A DNA stretch of 64,000 nt from Bog-473 sp963770645. GTDB taxonomy: Bacteria > Actinomycetota > Acidimicrobiia > Acidimicrobiales > RAAP-2. Below are positions 54,482 through 63,180 of this stretch, piece after piece. How positions within the stretch are numbered: position 1 is the first letter of the stretch; the number at the start of each line of letters is the position of its first letter. The translations under genes and the position numbers were made by a program. The DNA lies in the NCBI GenBank assembly GCA_963770645.1, contig CAVYQL010000003.1:1364001-1428000 (forward strand), read 5' to 3'. Under the pieces are notes generated by a model that was given only the letters and a program-made list of their open reading frames with translations, ran no database searches and had not been told where the DNA came from.

Positions 54482-54571
54482 CGAACCTCACCTTCTTCCC
54501 AGTGGCGATCGGGCCGTTTTCGGGGCCTGCCGCCGGCTCTTGACGCCCGTCCGAATGCAGGCTTTAGTATA

Positions 54572-54590
54572 CATGACCAAAATGGTCATG
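54572..54590. promoter_or_regulatory. perfect palindrome in the divergent cysH/cysD promoter
   Basis: CATGACCA-AAA-TGGTCATG, an 8+3+8 perfect inverted repeat, lies in the 123-base gap between the two sulfur operons, next to TTAGTAT, a possible -10 sequence. Probable operator for a dimeric sulfur-responsive repressor acting on both sides. Confidence 0.7.
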
Positions 54591-54604
54591 ATTTGAGAGG
54601 CCTC

Positions 54605-55606
54605 ATGGACACCGCTGCTGCCCTTCGCTCCCAACAGGATCGCCCCGCTCCGAGCCCGGCTGCGTCCCGGCCCGGCGGATCGGTCACTGCCCTCGTCAGG
54701 CCGGTAGAACATCCTCTCGGGCATCTCGACCTGCTGGAATCGCTCGCCATCTTCATCATACGAGAGGTGGCAGCCGAGTCGGAGCGCCCTGTCCTGCTGT
54801 TCAGCGGCGGGAAGGACTCGGCGGTGCTGCTCCACCTGGCGGCCAAGGCCTTCAAGCCGGGGCGGATTCCCTTCCCGGTGCTCCACGTCGACACCGGCCA
54901 CAATTTCGCGGAAGTCCTGGAGTATCGCGACGCCCAGGTGGATGCGGAGGGGGCGCAGCTGCTTGTCGCCAGGGTCCAGGATTCCATCGACCAGGGCCGC
55001 GTGGCCAACCCGGGACCGATCGCCTCGCGGAACCGTCTGCAGACCACCACACTGCTCGACGCCATCAATGCCCACGGCTTCGACGCCGCCTTCGGTGGCG
55101 CGCGCCGCGACGAGGACAAGGCAAGAGCGAAAGAGCGTGTCCTCTCCTTCCGCGACTCGTTCGGCCAGTGGGATCCCAAGCGGCAACGCCCCGAGCTTTG
55201 GCAGCTCTACCAAGGCAGCGTGCGACCAGGCGAGCATCTACGTGCCTTCCCACTGTCGGACTGGACGGAGCTCGACATCTGGCAGTACATCCGGCGGGAG
55301 CGGATCGAGCTGCCCTCTATCTACTATGCGCATGTTCGCGAGGTCGTCGAGCGCGACGGCATGTTGCTCGCACTGAGCGAGTGGGTGACGCCCGAACCCG
55401 GCGAGCAAGTGCGCAAGGAAACGGTGCGATTCCGCACCGTCGGCGACGCGACCTGTACTGGCGCGGTGAAGTCGGACGCCGACTCCGTCGAGGAGATCAT
55501 CCGGGAGGTCTCGGCATCGCGCATCTCCGAGCGAGGCGCGACCCGTGCCGACGACCGCTTCTCGGAGACGTCTATGGAGGACCGCAAGCGCGAGGGGTAC
55601 TTCTAG
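54605..55606 (+). CDS. cysD: sulfate adenylyltransferase subunit 2
   Basis: The ATP-sulfurylase catalytic subunit, which makes APS from ATP and sulfate. 333 residues with the PP-loop VLLFSGGKDSAVLLHLAAKA, PFPVLHVDTGHNFAEVLEYR, FGGARRDEDKARAKERVLSF, SDWTELDIWQYIRRERIELP and RFRTVGDATCTGAVKSDADS. The N-terminal 30 residues are a Pro/Ala-rich extension. It heads the plus-strand operon cysD-cysN-cysG(N-terminal). Confidence 0.95.
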   Translation: MDTAAALRSQQDRPAPSPAASRPGGSVTALVRPVEHPLGHLDLLESLAIFIIREVAAESERPVLLFSGGKDSAVLLHLAAKAFKPGRIPFPVLHVDTGHNFAEVLEYRDAQVDAEGAQLLVARVQDSIDQGRVANPGPIASRNRLQTTTLLDAINAHGFDAAFGGARRDEDKARAKERVLSFRDSFGQWDPKRQRPELWQLYQGSVRPGEHLRAFPLSDWTELDIWQYIRRERIELPSIYYAHVREVVERDGMLLALSEWVTPEPGEQVRKETVRFRTVGDATCTGAVKSDADSVEEIIREVSASRISERGATRADDRFSETSMEDRKREGYF

Positions 55607-55610
55607 TCCC

Positions 55611-56954
55611 ATGACCACGTTGCCCGGCTCGCCGCCGGCCGGCGGCACCGAGCTTGGCGCGGACACCATGGACCTTCTCCGATTCGCCACGATCGGGTCG
55701 GTCGACGACGGCAAAAGCACCCTCATCGGCCGGTTGCTGTTCGACACCCGCCAGCTCTTTGACGACCAGCTGACCGCCATTGAGACCGCCTCGGAGCGCC
55801 GCGGCTTGGGGGAGGTCGATCTCTCCTTCGTCACCGACGGCCTGCGCGCGGAGCGGGAACAGGGCATCACGATCGACGTCGCCTACCGCTACGCGGCCAC
55901 CCCGCACCGCAAGTTCGTGATTGCCGACTGCCCCGGGCATATCCAGTACACCCGCAACATGGCCACCGGCGCGTCAACGGCCGACCTGGCCCTGGTACTG
56001 GTCGACGCAACCTCCGGCCTGCGAGAGCAGTCACGTCGGCACGTGTGCATCGCTGCCCTGCTCGGTGTCGATCAGCTCGTCGTCTGCGCGAACAAGATGG
56101 ACCTCGTCGAATGGGATCGCTCGGCCTACCAGCGCATCACCGACGAGATGGACGCGTTGGCCCGTCGCCTCGGGATCTCTTCGTGCATCGTGATCCCGAT
56201 CTCCGCTCTCCACGGCGACAATGTCGTGGGGCGGTCCGACGCCGCCCCGTGGTACGACGGCCCCACCGTTCTCGACGCCTTGGAATCCGCTCAAGCCGGC
56301 GGATGGGCGGCCCAACATTCTCAACAGGGCCAGCAGGGCACCGACCGCACCGTCGGCACCGGTGCCCGCATGCCGGTGCAGTGGGTACTCCGCCAGCCCG
56401 GGGGCGGCCGCAGTTACGCCGGCATGGTCAATGGTGGCCCGTTCCGCGTGGGCGACGACGTAGTGGTGCTCCCCCAAGGTGCATCCACCTCCATCCGGGC
56501 CATCGAGACGGCCGACGGCCCGCTCCAGCGAGCTGAGGTCGGGCTGTCCGTCTCGCTCCGTCTAGCGGACCACCTCGACGTCTCGCGCGGCGACTTGATC
56601 GCCGCCGCCGAGGGTGCACCCGAGGTGACGGACATCTTCGAGGCCACCGTGTGCTGGTTCCGGGACCAGCCGCTCTCGGTGGGCGATCGGCTGCGGCTGA
56701 AGCACACGACGCGGGTGACGCCGGCGGTCGTCGAGAGGATCGCAGGGACCTTCGATGTCAATGAGCTGAAAGTGAGCGATGCGAGCGAGCTCAAGGAGAA
56801 CGAGATCGGCGTGGTGACACTGCGCACGGCCACGCCCTTGGCTGTCGACGCCTATGAATCCGATCGCATCACGGGGAGCTTCGTCCTGATCGACGAGCGC
56901 TCGTTCGCCACGATCGCCGCCGGCATGGTCGGGCCTCCGCGGCTCCATGACTGA
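55611..56954 (+). CDS. cysN: sulfate adenylyltransferase subunit 1 (GTPase)
   Basis: 447 residues. GTPase motifs: G1 GSVDDGKSTLIGRLLFD, the switch region REQGITIDVAYRYAATPHRK, G3 ADCPGHIQYTRNMATGAS and G4 CANKMDLVEW. Two beta-barrel domains follow. It couples GTP hydrolysis to APS formation by CysD. It ends without the APS-kinase (CysC) domain fused in many actinobacteria. ATG 55611 follows the cysD stop by four bases. Confidence 0.95.
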   Translation: MTTLPGSPPAGGTELGADTMDLLRFATIGSVDDGKSTLIGRLLFDTRQLFDDQLTAIETASERRGLGEVDLSFVTDGLRAEREQGITIDVAYRYAATPHRKFVIADCPGHIQYTRNMATGASTADLALVLVDATSGLREQSRRHVCIAALLGVDQLVVCANKMDLVEWDRSAYQRITDEMDALARRLGISSCIVIPISALHGDNVVGRSDAAPWYDGPTVLDALESAQAGGWAAQHSQQGQQGTDRTVGTGARMPVQWVLRQPGGGRSYAGMVNGGPFRVGDDVVVLPQGASTSIRAIETADGPLQRAEVGLSVSLRLADHLDVSRGDLIAAAEGAPEVTDIFEATVCWFRDQPLSVGDRLRLKHTTRVTPAVVERIAGTFDVNELKVSDASELKENEIGVVTLRTATPLAVDAYESDRITGSFVLIDERSFATIAAGMVGPPRLHD

Positions 56955-57588
56955 GCAAAGCGATCGTCCTCTCTTTTACCCGGTCTCCCTCGACGTGTCC
57001 GAGCGCCCGTGCCTCGTGGTGGGCGCTGGCCCGGTGGCAGCACGAAAAGCGCGTTCGCTGGTGCAGTGCGGCGCCATCGTGACGGTGGTCGCAACCGACG
57101 TGGGGAAGGAGATGGCGTCGCTCGAACCTTCGCTGCACGCGATCGAGCGACGCCCCTACGAGTCCGGTGACGCGTCGGGTTACCGGCTCGTCGTGACCGC
57201 CACCGGTGACAGCGCTGTCGACGGCGCCGTCTACGACGACGCCGAGTCGTCAGGAGTGTGGATCAACAGCGCCGACGATCTCGAGCACTCGTCGTTCATT
57301 CTTCCCGCCATCCACCGCGATGGCGCGGTGACGGTCTCTGTGTCGACCGGCGGATTGAGCCCGTCACTCGCCTCATGGCTACGCGGCCGCCTTGCCACCC
57401 GCTCCGGAAAAGAACTGGGGGCGCTGGCACAGCTCCTTGGAGACGCGCGGGAACGGCTGCGCCGGCAGGGCGTGCCGGTCGACTCGGTGGATTGGTCCGC
57501 CCTGCTCGAGGGACCGTTGCCGGACTTGGTCGCTGCCGGAGAGTTGGACAGCGCCCAGGCGCTGGTCGAAGAGGCGGTAGGCCAGTAG
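56947..57588 (+). CDS. precorrin-2 dehydrogenase/ferrochelatase-type siroheme synthase domain
   Basis: 213 residues: the CysG N-terminal (Met8p/SirC) module that oxidises precorrin-2 and may insert iron to make siroheme, the cofactor of the sulfite reductase encoded across the palindrome. Motifs: FYPVSLDVSERPCLVVGAGP, VAARKARSLVQCGAIVTVVA, VWINSADDLEHSSFILPAIH and VTVSVSTGGLSPSLASWLRG. There is no uroporphyrinogen methyltransferase domain; that gene must be elsewhere. Overlaps cysN by eight bases. Confidence 0.9.
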   Translation: MTEQSDRPLFYPVSLDVSERPCLVVGAGPVAARKARSLVQCGAIVTVVATDVGKEMASLEPSLHAIERRPYESGDASGYRLVVTATGDSAVDGAVYDDAESSGVWINSADDLEHSSFILPAIHRDGAVTVSVSTGGLSPSLASWLRGRLATRSGKELGALAQLLGDARERLRRQGVPVDSVDWSALLEGPLPDLVAAGELDSAQALVEEAVGQ

Positions 57589-57839
57589 TCCTTCCTCTGT
57601 CTGCTGACAGGACGGATAGAAGTCGCTCCCGGACTCCATCGGAAGCGCCGTTGACCAATCGGTGAGCCTCCGTTGGGTGAGCGGTGACGGACGCCACAAC
57701 GAGGTCGCAAATTGTCGCGGCTCCCCGTTGCGCATAGTCCTTTTACCCCTGTCGAAACCGGGGGTTGCGACTCATATTGGTTCTCAAGCACGACATGACG
57801 AAAACGGCGCGGACGAACGTGCATGTACGAGGGGGCGTA

Positions 57840-60800
57840 ATGCGACTGTCGATTGCTCGAGCGCACACGAGTGGGGCTGGACCCACGGTCGACGTATCGA
57901 GGCAGAACCGAAACGACGCAGCGATTGTCACGCACGGATTGGGGTGGCGTCACATGACCCTCCTGCTGGCGTTGGTGCTCGTCGTCGGCTCCGTTGGTGT
58001 GCTGCTCGGGTCGGCCAAACCGGCCGGAGCCGACACCGTGTTCCAGACTGGGCAGGTCTTCGCCTCGGTCGGCAACTCCACCGTCAACGTGTATGACCCG
58101 AGCTCGGGCAACCTCCTCGACTCTCTAGTCGACAACACCGACGAGCCCTACACGGTCGACACCGCCTTCAACTCGCAGGGCGACATCTTCGTTGCCGACG
58201 ACGTGAACGGTGACATCAGCGAGTTCGCGCCCGACGGAACCCCCCTCCCCACATTCGCCACGGGGCTGTCGAACCCGATCTCGATGGTGTTCGACAACCA
58301 GGGGAACATGTATGTCGGGCAGCAGACGACGCCGTATATCGCGGAGTTCGCGCCTGACGGGACCCGCCTCGCTGACATCGGCCCGCTCCAGACCGAGCTG
58401 TACGGCGACGACTGGATCGACCTCGCGGCCGACGAGTGCACCTTCTACTACACGACCGAGGGCACCGACATCCTCACCTACAACAAGTGCACCAACACCC
58501 AAGGGCCTAATTTCAACAAGGTCGCCTTCCCGTCCGTCGACCCCACGACCGGGCTCTCGGTCAACGCCTTCGAGTTGAAGATCCTGGCCGACGGCGATGT
58601 CCTCGTCGCCGACTCCAATGCGGTGCTGCTGCTGGACCCGAACGGCAACGTGATCCAGACCTACCCGTGCTCGGCATTGCCCAACTGCAGTGGCCAGCTC
58701 TTCGCCCTCAGCGTCGATCCCAGCGGTACGTCGTTCTGGACGGCCGACTCGGCCTCAGGTGCCATCTACCAGATCAACATCGCCACGGGCGCTCTGATGC
58801 AGACCATCCAGACCCACGAGGGGCTCTTGTTCGGGCTCTCGGTGCTCGGCAACCTCGAAGTGGCCACGCCGTCACAGACCACCACAACCGTCCCGTCCGC
58901 TTTGAACATTCAGCCGGTCACGGGCAACTTCTCGACGCCGACGCCGGTGTCCGCAGTGCTGACCAACCCCGACACCAGTGCACCCATCGTCAACGAACCG
59001 GTCACCTTCACGCTCAACGGGAACTCCTCCGAAGCGTGTACCGCCGATACGGACGTGACGGGAACCGCGACCTGCGACATCACGGCCAGCGAACCCTCCA
59101 GCAGCTATACCCTGACCGCGTCCTTCCCGGGCGATACCACAACCTCCGAACCCATCGGATCGGTCAGCACCTCGAGCACGTTCACGGTGACCCCTGACAC
59201 GAGCTCGCTGATCTATACCGGCGCGACAACCGGCGTAAACGGACAGCCCATAACCCTGATGGGCACACTCACGACGGACGCGCCGTCGCCCGGCACGCCG
59301 CTGCCGAGCAAGGTTGTGACGTTCACGGTGGGCTCGGGCTCGACTGCGCAGTCGTGCAACTCCGTTACTGATCCCAACGGCGACGTCAGCTGTACGATTC
59401 CTTCCCTCGACCAGCCGCAGACGTCCGTCACCATTACCTCGTCCTTCGCCGGGGACGTCTACGACACACAATCGACGGTGCCGACCCGGGCAACCGTGAC
59501 CGAACCCACGGTCCTGACGGTGAACTCGGCCACGAGCGCCTACTCCAACAGCACCATGGTTTCGGCTGTGCTCACCGACGCCAACACCAACGCACCGATC
59601 GCCAACGAGCCGGTCACCCTCACGCTCAACGGTGCCGAGACGTGCACGACGAGCACCAATGCGACCGGCACCGCTTCGTGCCCGATCACACCGGGCGAGG
59701 CTGGCGGCACTTACACCCTGAGCGGCACCTTCGGTGGTGACACCACGCTGCCGTTGCAGCTGACGTCATCGAGCGGGTCGGCGCCCGTTGTCGTCACGCT
59801 CGAGGGGACCGCGCTGACCTACACCGGCGGCACGACGGCCCAGAACGGCCAGTCGCTCACCGTCTCGGGTGTGCTCACCTCCGACGAGGGCAACACCTCG
59901 CTCTGGAACCAACCGGTGACCTTTACCCTGGGGAGTGGCTCGTCGACCCAGACCTGCACCGGCACGACGACCTCGACCGGCTCGGCCTCGTGCACCATCG
60001 CGGTGTCCGGTCAGCCCCAGGGGCCAATCCCCGTCACCGACACCTTCGGGGGGAACGCCTACTACCAGCAGGCCAGCGCCAGCTCCACGGTCAACCTCCC
60101 GGAGGGCACGACGCTGACTGTCAGCCCGGGCACAGGCACCTACAACGGGTCGTCGATGCTCACGGGCACCCTGATGAACACCGACACCAACCAGCCCGTG
60201 CCGAACGCATCGGTGACGTTGAAGTTGAACGGCTCACAGACCTGCACCGCGGCGACCAACGCCAGCGGCGTCGCCTCGTGCCCTGTTACGGCCACCGAAC
60301 CACCGGGGACCTATTCGCTCACCGGCACCTTCGGTGGGATCACCTCGACCACACCGGTGCTCCTCTCATCCAGCGGCTCCAGCACGTTCGTCGAGAGCAA
60401 GGCGCCCTCCACGCTGACCTATACCGGGAGCACCTCGACGACGTCCGGCCAGGCGCCGAACTTGTCGGCCACGCTGACCACGGCCGGCGGCACGCCGCTG
60501 TCGGGCCAGACGGTCACCTTCACGGTGGGCACCGGATCAGGCGCGCAGCACTGCTCGGCGACGACGAACACCTCCGGCAGCGCCAGCTGCAACATCTGCA
60601 GCTACAACCAGAGCACCAGCCCGCTCCCCGTCACGGTGACCTACGGCGGCAACACCGACTACTCCTCGTCGACCACTTCGGAGTCCGTGACGGTGATCAC
60701 ACCCACGACGCTGTCGGTGAGCGCCACGACGGCCACCTACGGCCAGCCGGTCTCGCTGACGGGCACCCTGACCAACTCGGTCACGGGGCAGGGCATCAGT

Positions 60801-61409
60801 GGGCAGACGATCACGCTCACGCTGAACGCCACCCAGACGTGCACCGTCGCCACCGGCAGCAACGGCAAGGGGTCGTGCAACGTCACGCCGACCGAGGCGT
60901 CGGGTACCTACCCGGTCACCGGCTCCTTCGCCGGCAATACGGCCACCTCGCCGCAACTGGCCGCGAGCAACGGCTCGAACAAGGTTGTGGTGAACGGTGC
61001 GCCGACGTCCATCGCCTACACCGGCGCCACGTCGGTGACGAACGGGCAATCCCTGACGTTGTCGGCCACGCTCACGAGCAACGGGACGGCACTCGGCAAC
61101 CAGCCGGTGACGCTGGCGCTCGGCACGGCGCAGTCCGAACAGAGCTGCACCGCGACGACCAACTCGTCGGGCTCCGCCTCGTGCACGATCGAGTCCGTCA
61201 ACCAGGTCACGGGCACGGTGACGGTCACCGTCTCCTACGCCGGGAACACCACCTACGCCGCGTCGAGCAGCTCGGCCTCCGTCAAGGTCTCCAGCTGCGG
61301 CGGCGGCGGGAGCGGTGGAAGCGGTGGGAGCGGTGGCTGCGGTGGCGGAGGCTGCGGTGGCGGCTACTGCGAGCCACCACCGGTTGGCGGTGGCAGGAGC
61401 TGTTGCTGA
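57840..61409 (+). CDS. secreted beta-propeller protein with eight Ig-like domains and a Cys/Gly tail
   Basis: 1189 residues. An extended signal peptide (hydrophobic MTLLLALVLVVGSVGVLLGS, cleavage near AGADT) leads to an NHL/SMP-30-like propeller, about residues 67-345 (QGDIFVADDVNGDISEFAPD, ISMVFDNQGNMYVGQQT). Then eight Ig-like beta domains alternate between two types: A (such as LTVNSATSAYSNSTMVSAVL) and B (such as LTYTGGTTAQNGQSLTVSGV), four A-B pairs in all. Almost every domain has one cysteine pair. The protein ends in a Gly-rich stretch with seven cysteines, closing GGGRSCC. No LPXTG or membrane anchor. ATG 57840 follows GAGGGGG. Probably a cell-surface or matrix protein. Confidence 0.85.
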   Translation: MRLSIARAHTSGAGPTVDVSRQNRNDAAIVTHGLGWRHMTLLLALVLVVGSVGVLLGSAKPAGADTVFQTGQVFASVGNSTVNVYDPSSGNLLDSLVDNTDEPYTVDTAFNSQGDIFVADDVNGDISEFAPDGTPLPTFATGLSNPISMVFDNQGNMYVGQQTTPYIAEFAPDGTRLADIGPLQTELYGDDWIDLAADECTFYYTTEGTDILTYNKCTNTQGPNFNKVAFPSVDPTTGLSVNAFELKILADGDVLVADSNAVLLLDPNGNVIQTYPCSALPNCSGQLFALSVDPSGTSFWTADSASGAIYQINIATGALMQTIQTHEGLLFGLSVLGNLEVATPSQTTTTVPSALNIQPVTGNFSTPTPVSAVLTNPDTSAPIVNEPVTFTLNGNSSEACTADTDVTGTATCDITASEPSSSYTLTASFPGDTTTSEPIGSVSTSSTFTVTPDTSSLIYTGATTGVNGQPITLMGTLTTDAPSPGTPLPSKVVTFTVGSGSTAQSCNSVTDPNGDVSCTIPSLDQPQTSVTITSSFAGDVYDTQSTVPTRATVTEPTVLTVNSATSAYSNSTMVSAVLTDANTNAPIANEPVTLTLNGAETCTTSTNATGTASCPITPGEAGGTYTLSGTFGGDTTLPLQLTSSSGSAPVVVTLEGTALTYTGGTTAQNGQSLTVSGVLTSDEGNTSLWNQPVTFTLGSGSSTQTCTGTTTSTGSASCTIAVSGQPQGPIPVTDTFGGNAYYQQASASSTVNLPEGTTLTVSPGTGTYNGSSMLTGTLMNTDTNQPVPNASVTLKLNGSQTCTAATNASGVASCPVTATEPPGTYSLTGTFGGITSTTPVLLSSSGSSTFVESKAPSTLTYTGSTSTTSGQAPNLSATLTTAGGTPLSGQTVTFTVGTGSGAQHCSATTNTSGSASCNICSYNQSTSPLPVTVTYGGNTDYSSSTTSESVTVITPTTLSVSATTATYGQPVSLTGTLTNSVTGQGISGQTITLTLNATQTCTVATGSNGKGSCNVTPTEASGTYPVTGSFAGNTATSPQLAASNGSNKVVVNGAPTSIAYTGATSVTNGQSLTLSATLTSNGTALGNQPVTLALGTAQSEQSCTATTNSSGSASCTIESVNQVTGTVTVTVSYAGNTTYAASSSSASVKVSSCGGGGSGGSGGSGGCGGGGCGGGYCEPPPVGGGRSCC
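58905..61290 (+). repeat. eight tandem Ig-like repeats (four A-B pairs)
   Basis: Each unit is about 95-105 codons. Type B units share the start YTGxTxxxNGQ; type A units share a TY/AYxxSxxxxAVLT-like start and a NxPVTLTLNG core. The DNA copies have diverged, so the expansion is old. Confidence 0.75.
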
Positions 61410-61450
61410 TAGTTGGAGCGGCCGGTTCCGACGCCGGTATGACCTCCATC

Positions 61451-61482
61451 AACAGGGCGGGGCCGTGTGGCCCCGCCCTGTT
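61451..61482. terminator. strong bidirectional hairpin
   Basis: AACAGGGCGGGGCC (61451-61464) and GGCCCCGCCCTGTT (61469-61482) form a perfect 14-base stem with a GTGT loop between two convergent genes, serving both. Confidence 0.85.
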
Positions 61483-61489
61483 GCGCGTC

Positions 61490-62026
61490 CTAGGGCTGGG
61501 CGACCATCAAGACAACGCCTGCCACGAGGAGGACGAGCGCGACGTTTGCAGCGCGAGCCATGACCGCGGCATCGGACGCCATCGCGTCAAGATCGGCTCC
61601 CGCGTCGCCCGGGCCCCCGGACCTCCCCGGGACGGGCCCGCTCGTGACAGCAGCCACCGCCAACTGCAAGCGCCGCTCGGCGGGCCACAGCACGCCCTCT
61701 GCCACGAGGACCACGGCGGCGAAGAGAGCGACACCGCCCAGGACCCACCCGTCGCGCAGCGCGTAGGCACCCTGGCTCAAGGCGAGGAGGGAGAAGCCGA
61801 ATACCGGGATGCCATAGATCGTGCGGCCCGCCCAGTTGACGCCCTGCCGGAAGTAGCGCCGGAGCGCCTCGGGCAGGGGTGTGCCCGCCACGATGAGGCG
61901 GCGGAGACGCGAGGCGGTGGCGGCCGCGGTGACCGTCGTGACGAGCCCGACGACGACGCACGCGACGTGGAGCAGCAGCACGACGTCGAAGGCGGCGCCC
62001 TGCGGCTGGTGATGCATGACCGCCAT
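61490..62026 (-). CDS. four-helix membrane protein (DUF2269-like)
   Basis: 178 residues. Membrane segments: FDVVLLLHVACVVVGLVTTV, TIYGIPVFGFSLLALSQGAY, GWVLGGVALFAAVVLVAEGV and AANVALVLLVAGVVLMVAQP. The opening LLLHVACVVVG resembles DUF2269-type integral membrane proteins. Between helices 3 and 4 is a Gly/Pro-rich loop. ATG 62026 is the first Met in the natural frame; the open frame further upstream is Arg-rich noise. Confidence 0.65.
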   Translation of the reverse strand: MAVMHHQPQGAAFDVVLLLHVACVVVGLVTTVTAAATASRLRRLIVAGTPLPEALRRYFRQGVNWAGRTIYGIPVFGFSLLALSQGAYALRDGWVLGGVALFAAVVLVAEGVLWPAERRLQLAVAAVTSGPVPGRSGGPGDAGADLDAMASDAAVMARAANVALVLLVAGVVLMVAQP

Positions 62027-62172
62027 GTTCTCCCATGCACGTGGACGCCAGGTGACAGCACCGTGCCCTGGCGCTTCTGGAGCCAGCGGAGCCTGTACCG
62101 TAGAGGTGGAGGGATCAGCATGAGTACGAGCGCGAAATACACAGGGCGACCGGCGCCCGAAAGGGTGCACAG

Positions 62173-63156
62173 ATGAACCAGTTGCGCCTCGATCCGTTGT
62201 CGGGCCGCTGGGTCGTCGTGAGCCCGGGGCGCTCCGAGCGCCCCTACTCGTTCGTGACTCGCACCCCGCAACCAGATGACGCGCTGGGCCGTCCCTGCCC
62301 GTTCTGCCCCGGCAACGAGGAGGACACCCCACCCGCCCTCGAGACCTACGGGCCCACCGGGCGTTGGCTCGTCCGGGTCGTGCCGAACCTCTACCCCGCC
62401 TTCGAGGGCGACGAGCCCTTCGTCGTGGCCAACCGCGGCCCGGTCTTCACCCAGGCCTCCGCCGGCGGCATCCACGAGATCCTGATCTTCTCCCCCGAAC
62501 ACGACGCCACCTTGGGCCAGCTGAGCCAGGAGCAGGTCGAGCTCGTCATGGCGGCCCTGCGCGACCGGCTCGAGGAACACGCGTCCCAGCCCAACCTGCG
62601 CTACACCCAGGCCATCGTGAACTCGGGCCGCGAGGCGGGTGCGTCGCTCGAGCACCCCCACGGGCAGTTGCTCGGCATGTCGTTCATCCCTCGTGAGCTC
62701 GCCGAGGAGCAAGCCCGCTTCGCCCGCTTCGTCGGGTCGTGCCTGTTGTGCACCACGATCGAGGCAGAGGAGGACTCCACCGAGCGCGTGATCTACGCCA
62801 ACGATCGCGTCGTGGTCGTCTGCCCCTTCTGGAGTGCGGTTCCCTACGAGATGTTGGTGATGCCCCGCGAGCACAACCCGCACCTGCACCGGAGCCCGAC
62901 GGAGGACCTCATCGCCGTCGGCGAAGCGCTGCGGCGCAGCCTGCAGCAGCTCGCGGAGGCGATCGGCGACGTGGCCTACAACGTCGTCTTCCACTCGGCG
63001 CCGTACCGGGTCGGTGAGCCCTATCACTGGCACGCGCACGTGTGGCCGAAGGCGACCACCACCGCCGGCTTCGAGTTGGGCACCGGTGTGGCCATCAATG
63101 TGGTCTCCCCTGAGGAGGCTGCCGAGACCCTCAAGGTCTCCGCCCTCGCGCTCTGA
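62173..63156 (+). CDS. galT: galactose-1-phosphate uridylyltransferase
   Basis: 327 residues of the HIT superfamily. The nucleophile motif is SLEHPHGQLLGMSF (HPH-x-Q). The zinc site uses RPCPFCPGNEED and the later HWHAHVWPK. The family opening LRLDPLSGRWVVVSPGRSER is present. It transfers UMP between UDP-glucose and galactose-1-phosphate (Leloir pathway). GalK and GalE are not in the window; some actinobacterial relatives act on other sugar-1-phosphates. Confidence 0.88.
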   Translation: MNQLRLDPLSGRWVVVSPGRSERPYSFVTRTPQPDDALGRPCPFCPGNEEDTPPALETYGPTGRWLVRVVPNLYPAFEGDEPFVVANRGPVFTQASAGGIHEILIFSPEHDATLGQLSQEQVELVMAALRDRLEEHASQPNLRYTQAIVNSGREAGASLEHPHGQLLGMSFIPRELAEEQARFARFVGSCLLCTTIEAEEDSTERVIYANDRVVVVCPFWSAVPYEMLVMPREHNPHLHRSPTEDLIAVGEALRRSLQQLAEAIGDVAYNVVFHSAPYRVGEPYHWHAHVWPKATTTAGFELGTGVAINVVSPEEAAETLKVSALAL

Positions 63157-63180
63157 CCCACCCGCCCCCGGCGCGTGGAC

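Noticed and set aside
58905..61290. CRISPR-like array
   Set aside because: The repeats are coding Ig-like domains of about 300 bases, diverged and in frame, without spacers.
59990..62176. 728-codon plus-strand frame
   Set aside because: Shifted frame inside the Ig-repeat gene; His/Arg-rich and crosses a terminator.
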